From Oxalobacter paeniformigenes (lineage in GTDB: Bacteria > Pseudomonadota > Gammaproteobacteria > Burkholderiales > Burkholderiaceae_D): 64,000 bases of DNA. A model generated the notes under the pieces. The model did not search any database and had not been told where the DNA came from. It saw only the letters and a list, made by a program, of their open reading frames with translations. Position numbers and translations under genes: made by a program. Where the stretch lies: positions 112,123 to 176,122 of the forward strand of contig NZ_JAMKYL010000004.1 of assembly GCF_027158465.1 (NCBI RefSeq), in the 5' to 3' direction. The stretch's first letter is position 1; each line of letters begins with the position of its first letter. This document shows positions 59,704 to 64,000 of the stretch, in pieces.

Positions 59704-60808
59704 TTATATGCCCTGCTTGAGCGATTCGGTGATGAAATCGTCGAGATCGCCATCCAGTACGGCCTTGGTGTTACCCGTTTCGTAATTGGTACGCAAGTCC
59801 TTGATACGTGAAGAATCAAGGACATAGGAACGAATCTGGTGTCCCCAGCCGACATCGGTCTTGGAATCTTCCAGTTTCTGTTGTTCGGCCATGCGTTTTC
59901 GCAGTTCCAGTTCGTACAGACGGGACTTGAGCATTTCCCAGGCGTCGGCACGGTTGCGGTGCTGGCTGCGGTCGTTCTGGCACTGGACGACGATACCTGT
60001 CGGCATATGAGTCAGACGGACGGCTGAATCGGTCTTGTTGATGTGCTGGCCACCGGCGCCGGATGCACGGTAGGTATCGACACGGACATCGGCAGGATTG
60101 ATGTCGATATGGATGGAATCGTCTACTTCCGGATAGACGAACAGACTGCAAAAGGATGTGTGTCGTCCGTTGGCGGAATCGAAAGGCGATTTGCGAACCA
60201 GCCGGTGGACACCTGTTTCCGTACGCAGATAACCGTAGGCATAATCGCCTTCGACCTTGATCGTTGCGGTCTTGATACCGGCGACTTCACCGTCGGACTG
60301 TTCCAGAATGGTGGTTGAAAAACCCTTGCGTTCGCAATAGCGCAGATACTGACGCATGATCATGGATGCCCAGTCCTGTGCTTCGGTGCCTCCGGCACCT
60401 GCCTGAATGTCGATGAAACAGTTGCACGGATCCATCGGATTGGAGAACATGCGTCGGAATTCCAGTTTTTCGATCTGGTCCTGCAGCGCCGTTACATCGG
60501 ATTCTACGGCCTTGAGGGTGTCGTCATCGTGTTCTTCCTTTGCCATTTCGAAGAGTTCCGCGGCATCGTTCAGCCCGGATTTGATGTGGCGTAACGACAG
60601 GACGACGTTTTCAAGCGATTTTTTTTCACGGCCGAGTTCCTGGGCTTTTTTGGGGTCGTTCCAGATGTCCGGATCTTCCAGTTCGGCGTTTACCTGCTCA
60701 AGTTTGTCTGACTTGGCAGTGAAGTCAAAGATACCCCCGTAAGGCTGTCTCGCGATCGGTCAGGTCGGCGATACGGTGGGAGATAGAATTGATACGTTCT
60801 GCTTCCAT
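59704..60808 (-). CDS. prfB: Peptide chain release factor 2, with programmed +1 frameshift
   Basis: RF2 reads UGA and UAA stop codons. The gene is in two frames. The first runs from the ATG at 60808 for 27 codons (M-E-A-E-R-I-N to R-G-Y-L) to an in-frame TGA at 60727-60725. The shift site G-GGG-TAT-CTT-TGA-C gives the +1 frame, which continues to 59704 for 367 residues in total. The G-rich stretch just before CTT acts as the internal Shine-Dalgarno. The UGA-recognition S-P-F and the catalytic G-G-Q (G-A-G-G-Q-H-I-N-K) are intact. The UGA lets RF2 control its own level. Confidence 0.97.
60725..60737 (-). promoter_or_regulatory. RF2 programmed frameshift site
   Basis: On the minus strand the sequence is GGGGGTATCTTTGAC: a G-rich internal Shine-Dalgarno-like tract, the slippery CTT codon and UGA followed by C. 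The order and spacing are those of the classic prfB autoregulatory site. Confidence 0.93.
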
Positions 60809-60845
60809 GATGGTTTTATGCTTTATGGCGTTGATACAAATATGA

Positions 60846-60851
60846 AATTAT
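60846..60851 (-). promoter_or_regulatory. -10 element of a likely prfB promoter
   Basis: A perfect TATAAT on the minus strand, 37 bases before the prfB ATG. The -35 region is poor. Confidence 0.45.
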
Positions 60852-60942
60852 ACCCTGAGGGGGCGTGGATGCGTGCCATTTTGATTTTTTCATGTGTCCG
60901 AAGGGCATGAATTTGTATCCGATAGGCCATGGATACGTTTTT

Positions 60943-61863
60943 TCAGGTTTTCATGAAAAGTACCAGTCCCGTCATGATGACGAGGCTGAACAGGATCGAT
61001 ATGGACAGTGTCAGGCTGGAAAGTGCGCCGTCGCTTTGGCAGCGGATGGTATAGATCGGTGCGATGGACGAGACCGGTGCGAAAGCGACGACAGCCAGTA
61101 CTTGCCGGATTTCCAGCGGAAACGGAAGGAAAAAGTACAGCAGCGCGGAACAGGCTGCACCGAAGAACAGACGCATGCCGATGACGGAGAACATGGTCCG
61201 GTATTTGTCGGCACGTGTCCTGAATTCGAACATCATGCCGATGAGCAGCATGGCGACGAACGCATTGGCGTTCGCGACCGGTTCGATGAGCGTCAGGACG
61301 GTGTCGGGAACAGGGATGCCGAACAAGACCAGCAACAGCATCAGCATGTAGGTATCGAACGGAACGGATCCGATGAATTTTTTCAGCAAGGTTCCGGCAG
61401 TCTGTTTTTCACCGGGATTTGTCTGCAGGAATGTCGAGGTGAAAGCGAAGGAACCGCCGGTGACCATGACGGCATTGCCGATGTCGAAAAGACAGGCGAC
61501 GATCATGCCGCCCGGGCCGAAGAAATTTTGTATGAATGGCAGGGAAAAGGCACCGATGTTGAAACCGGTGACGTTTATCATGGCAAAAGCGCGTTTTTCC
61601 TTGCGTTGTCGCCAGCTTGCCAGATAGACGAGCATCATCGGGATGAAACTGCACAAAAAGCCGAGCAGGACGATGAAAAACAGGGAAGTGTCACGACTGA
61701 ACTGGCCGAATGCATGAATGACGGTTGCCGGCAAAGTGATATTGAGCAGGACGAATGCCAGCAGCCTCTGGGGTGCAGGATCCCTGAAAAGCAGTTTCTT
61801 GAGGATGTATCCTGTCAGGATGATCAGGATGAAGGATAGTGCCTTGAGCAGAACGGTACTCAT
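60943..61863 (-). CDS. AEC family (auxin-efflux-carrier-like) permease
   Basis: A 306-residue membrane protein of about ten helices. The N-terminal L-I-I-L-T-G-Y-I-L-K-K, the L-P-A-T-V-I-H-A-F helix and the central N-V-T-G-F-N-I-G-A-F-S-L-P-F are characteristic of bacterial AEC carriers, such as malonate or malate permeases. The substrate is not deducible; in an organism living on organic acids a dicarboxylate is plausible but unproven. It is downstream of xthA on the same strand. Confidence 0.82.
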   Translation of the reverse strand: MSTVLLKALSFILIILTGYILKKLLFRDPAPQRLLAFVLLNITLPATVIHAFGQFSRDTSLFFIVLLGFLCSFIPMMLVYLASWRQRKEKRAFAMINVTGFNIGAFSLPFIQNFFGPGGMIVACLFDIGNAVMVTGGSFAFTSTFLQTNPGEKQTAGTLLKKFIGSVPFDTYMLMLLLVLFGIPVPDTVLTLIEPVANANAFVAMLLIGMMFEFRTRADKYRTMFSVIGMRLFFGAACSALLYFFLPFPLEIRQVLAVVAFAPVSSIAPIYTIRCQSDGALSSLTLSISILFSLVIMTGLVLFMKT

Positions 61864-61946
61864 GAAACGCCTGTCAGAATCCTGATGTGTAAAGAAAATA
61901 TATCCGGATAAACAAGTGTCCGGTGAACGTGTCTGTTTTCATCATG

Positions 61947-62714
61947 TCAGATATCCAGTTCGGCTACAACCGGCGTGTGGTCAGATGGCTGTTTCCATGC
62001 GCGAGGTGTCTTGTCGATCGTACAGTTTCGGCATCTGGAAGCGAGCGGGCCGGAGAGCAGGATATGATCGATACGCAGGCCGCGATTGCGTACGAAGGCC
62101 ATTTGCCGGTAGTCCCACCAGCTGAAAGTACGTTCGGGTTGGTCGAAAAGACGGAATGCATCGACGAAGTCCATGTCCAGCAATGCATGGAATGCGGCAC
62201 GTTCCGGTACGGAGACGAGTATGCCGTCTTTCCATACCTGTGGGTCGTGAACATCCCTGTCGTCGGGGGCGATATTGTAGTCGCCCAGGAGTGCCATGTA
62301 CGGATGGGAGGTTTTTTCCTGCGACAGCCACTGACGCCATGCCTTCATCCAGTCGAGTTTGTAGCGGTATTTGTCGGAATCGACGGCCTGTCCGTTCGGA
62401 ATATAGGCGCAGACGATGCGGACATTGTCGCAGGTACCCGTGATGAGGCGTTGCTGCTCATCGGGAAAGAGAGGATTGTTTTTGACGACGTCTGACAATG
62501 GTTTACGCGAGAGAATGGCGACACCATTATAGGTTTTCTGTCCCGTGAATGTGGCATGGTAACCGGCGGCTTCTATTTCCATGACCGGAAAACGGTCGTC
62601 CGTCAGTTTGGTTTCCTGAAGGCAGAGAATATCGACGGGATTGTCGTGCAGCCACTGGAGAACCTGTGGCAGCCTGACTTTCAGGGAATTGACGTTCCAT
62701 GTGGCCAGTTTCAT
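61947..62714 (-). CDS. xthA: Exodeoxyribonuclease III / AP endonuclease
   Basis: A base-excision repair enzyme of 255 residues. The EEP-fold motifs are present: W-N-V-N-S-L-K-V-R, L-Q-E-T-K-L with the metal-binding Glu, G-D-Y-N-I-A-P with the catalytic Asp-Asn, and the C-terminal S-D-H-T-P-V. R-I-D-H-I-L-L-S is also clear. The start at 62714 (M-K-L-A-T-W-N) is chosen over one 5 codons earlier, since the family begins here. Confidence 0.96.
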   Translation of the reverse strand: MKLATWNVNSLKVRLPQVLQWLHDNPVDILCLQETKLTDDRFPVMEIEAAGYHATFTGQKTYNGVAILSRKPLSDVVKNNPLFPDEQQRLITGTCDNVRIVCAYIPNGQAVDSDKYRYKLDWMKAWRQWLSQEKTSHPYMALLGDYNIAPDDRDVHDPQVWKDGILVSVPERAAFHALLDMDFVDAFRLFDQPERTFSWWDYRQMAFVRNRGLRIDHILLSGPLASRCRNCTIDKTPRAWKQPSDHTPVVAELDI

Positions 62715-62742
62715 GTTCGTGTCTCTCAAACAGGGATATTTG

Positions 62743-63690
62743 TTACAGCAGGGTGATGACGATAAAGCTCAGGAGGCTGATGAATGCCCATAATATTACG
62801 CCGAACAGGATGGAACGGACGCCGACGGTACGGATGATCTTGAGCGAAAGATCGGTTCCGATCAGAAACAGGGTGACGGCAAATCCTTTTTTCGCCAGCC
62901 AGAGGATATTGCCCGTGAGGATTTCCGGCATCGGCAAAAACGTGTTGGCGACCATGGCAAGTGCAAAAAAGAGAATGAACCAGGGTTTGTAGATTTTGCC
63001 GGATTGGTGTCTGAAGAAAAAGGATGTCACGAGCGCGACGGGAATGATCCACAGCGCGCGTGTGAGCTTGACGGTCGTGGCGATTTTCAGCGCCTCCTCT
63101 CCATAAGCAGCACCGGCGCCGACGACGGAAGAAACATCATGAATGGCGATGGCCGCCCAGGTACCAAACTGGCCTTGCGGCATATGGAAGGCGTGTCCCA
63201 GTACCGGGAAGATGAACAGGGCGATGGCATTGAGAATGAATACCGTACCGATCGAGACCGAGATTTCGGTTTCCTTTGCCTTGACAATCGGTGCGACGGC
63301 GGCAATCGCGCTGCCGCCGCAGATCGCGGTTCCGGCGGAAATCAGGTAGGCGATGGTTTTTTCGAGCTTGAACAGCTTGCCCAGTACGATGCCTAAAAGC
63401 AGGACACCGAAAACGGAAACGATAGTGAAAAGAATGCCTTCCTTTCCTGCTTTCAGCGCTTCGAAAAGGTTCATGCCGAATCCCAGTCCGACGACTGATA
63501 TTTGCAACAGATACCGGGATGTTTTCTTGCTGAGGTCAGGGTAGGGATTTCGAAACAGGATGGCGAAAGCCAGTCCCATAAACAATGCTGCGGGAATGGA
63601 GACGTAAGGTGTCAGACAGAGCAGCAAAAGGATGAAAAACGCCAGTTTCTGAAGACGTGGCAAAGACTGGCTGGCTGTGGATTCATTCAT
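62743..63690 (-). CDS. yeiH: YeiH family putative sulfate exporter (UPF0324)
   Basis: A 315-residue membrane protein with about ten helices. The helix with G-T-A-I-C-G-G-S-A-I-A-A-V-A-P and the following A-I-H-D-V-S-S-V-V-G-A-G are family signatures; Y-L-L-Q-I-S-V-V-G-L-G-F-G-M-N-L is another. The family is annotated as a putative sulfate exporter, mainly from a taurine/sulfoacetate context elsewhere; there is no such context here. xthA follows 28 bases downstream on the same strand. Confidence 0.88.
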   Translation of the reverse strand: MNESTASQSLPRLQKLAFFILLLLCLTPYVSIPAALFMGLAFAILFRNPYPDLSKKTSRYLLQISVVGLGFGMNLFEALKAGKEGILFTIVSVFGVLLLGIVLGKLFKLEKTIAYLISAGTAICGGSAIAAVAPIVKAKETEISVSIGTVFILNAIALFIFPVLGHAFHMPQGQFGTWAAIAIHDVSSVVGAGAAYGEEALKIATTVKLTRALWIIPVALVTSFFFRHQSGKIYKPWFILFFALAMVANTFLPMPEILTGNILWLAKKGFAVTLFLIGTDLSLKIIRTVGVRSILFGVILWAFISLLSFIVITLL

Positions 63691-63896
63691 GATGGAAATG
63701 CGGTGGTTGTATCTTGTCCAAGATGCTTGCGCAGTACAGCGGCGGGCATGACGATGGTTTTGCGCAAGTTGCCATTATCGGAAAATTCTGTCCTGGCATT
63801 TTGCACCGGCATTATATACAGCATTTTTTTGTGTGTCGTACAAGTAGCCGGATGTGCAGACGTGTTACGGTATTGTTTTATGTCCTGTGCGTGAGT

Positions 63897-64000
63897 ATGA
63901 AGAAATCCGTTGACGGGGAAGCGGGTATTTCCCCGGAATGGGGGTATATCCGGCCGATGGCGTTGCCGTTTCAGCAATGGATTGATGCAGCATATCGTGT
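63897..64000 (+). CDS. Start of an unidentified gene, cut by the window end
   Basis: From ATG at 63897 the frame reads M-K-K-S-V-D-G-E-A-G-I-S-P-E-W-G-Y-I-R-P-M-A-L and on to the last base. The composition is protein-like and it begins about 200 bases after the divergent yeiH-like gene. There is no strong ribosome-binding site and too little sequence to name a family; the start could also be the later ATG in the same frame. Confidence 0.35.
   Translation, partial: MKKSVDGEAGISPEWGYIRPMALPFQQWIDAAYR

Noticed and set aside
60546..60725. prfB as a pseudogene or truncated gene
   Set aside because: The in-frame TGA sits in a canonical +1 frameshift site and both frames encode conserved RF2 sequence.
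1..64000. CRISPR arrays, insertion sequences, prophage, rRNA, metabolite riboswitches
   Set aside because: I looked for regularly spaced direct repeats, transposase or integrase proteins and terminal repeats, rRNA sequence and conserved riboswitch leaders and saw none.

Overview
The window is ordinary, gene-dense bacterial chromosome with about 50% GC by eye. Gene order and protein content point to a betaproteobacterium of the Burkholderiales, most like family Oxalobacteraceae. The order bamB-der-hfq-hflX-hflK-hflC-hisZ-purA is the classic betaproteobacterial one. The moderate GC together with a glutamate-decarboxylase acid-resistance locus would fit Oxalobacter, but that genus assignment is an inference that I could not test. 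I see no insertion sequences, prophage, CRISPR array or rRNA operon.

Layout. 1-7.97 kb holds the tail of bamB, then der, hfq, hflX, hflK, hflC, hisZ and purA, closed by a strong bidirectional terminator. 7.98-9.12 kb is a divergent PBP7-type endopeptidase. 9.35-17.45 kb is a tightly packed block smc-zipA-ligA-galU-def. 17.49-21.65 kb, on the minus strand, carries an RluF-like pseudouridine synthase, glnD and map. tRNA-Ser(CGA) follows at 21.8 kb.

21.9-23.7 kb is the least conventional part. It is a long non-coding stretch with a cluster of DnaA-box-like sites and inverted repeats, a small unrecognised gene and the remains of a YiiM-type MOSC gene. 23.7-26.2 kb encodes two membrane proteins (DUF389 and a bile-acid/sodium-symporter-like protein). 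26.6-31.5 kb carries a RhlE-like helicase and dnaE. 31.6-34.5 kb is a three-gene LPS-core glycosyltransferase operon.

34.5-40.3 kb, on the minus strand, is a housekeeping run: nadD-rsfS-rlmH-maf-rng, plus purD and yebC. 40.5-44.3 kb has glk, ispH, radC and a MoaB/CinA-like gene. 44.3-48.6 kb is a complete nitrogen-control locus, glnA-ntrB-ntrC, with two NtrC enhancer sites and a -24/-12 sigma-54 promoter visible upstream of glnA; glnD at 18-21 kb belongs to the same regulon logic. 48.7-53.7 kb holds an NlpC/P60 hydrolase, a large FAD oxidoreductase and an FtsX-type permease with no ATPase beside it.

53.7-57.7 kb is a gadB-glsA-gadC operon. It would deamidate glutamine to glutamate, decarboxylate glutamate to GABA and exchange GABA for glutamate, which consumes protons. 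58.1-63.7 kb holds lysS, prfB (with its programmed +1 frameshift), an AEC-family permease, xthA and a YeiH-family transporter. A truncated unknown gene begins at the right edge.

Nothing here is clearly a new multi-gene system. The points most worth following up are the DnaA-box cluster with its possible transcription unit (22.1-22.55 kb), the palindrome upstream of the RhlE-like helicase, and the regulation of the gad operon.
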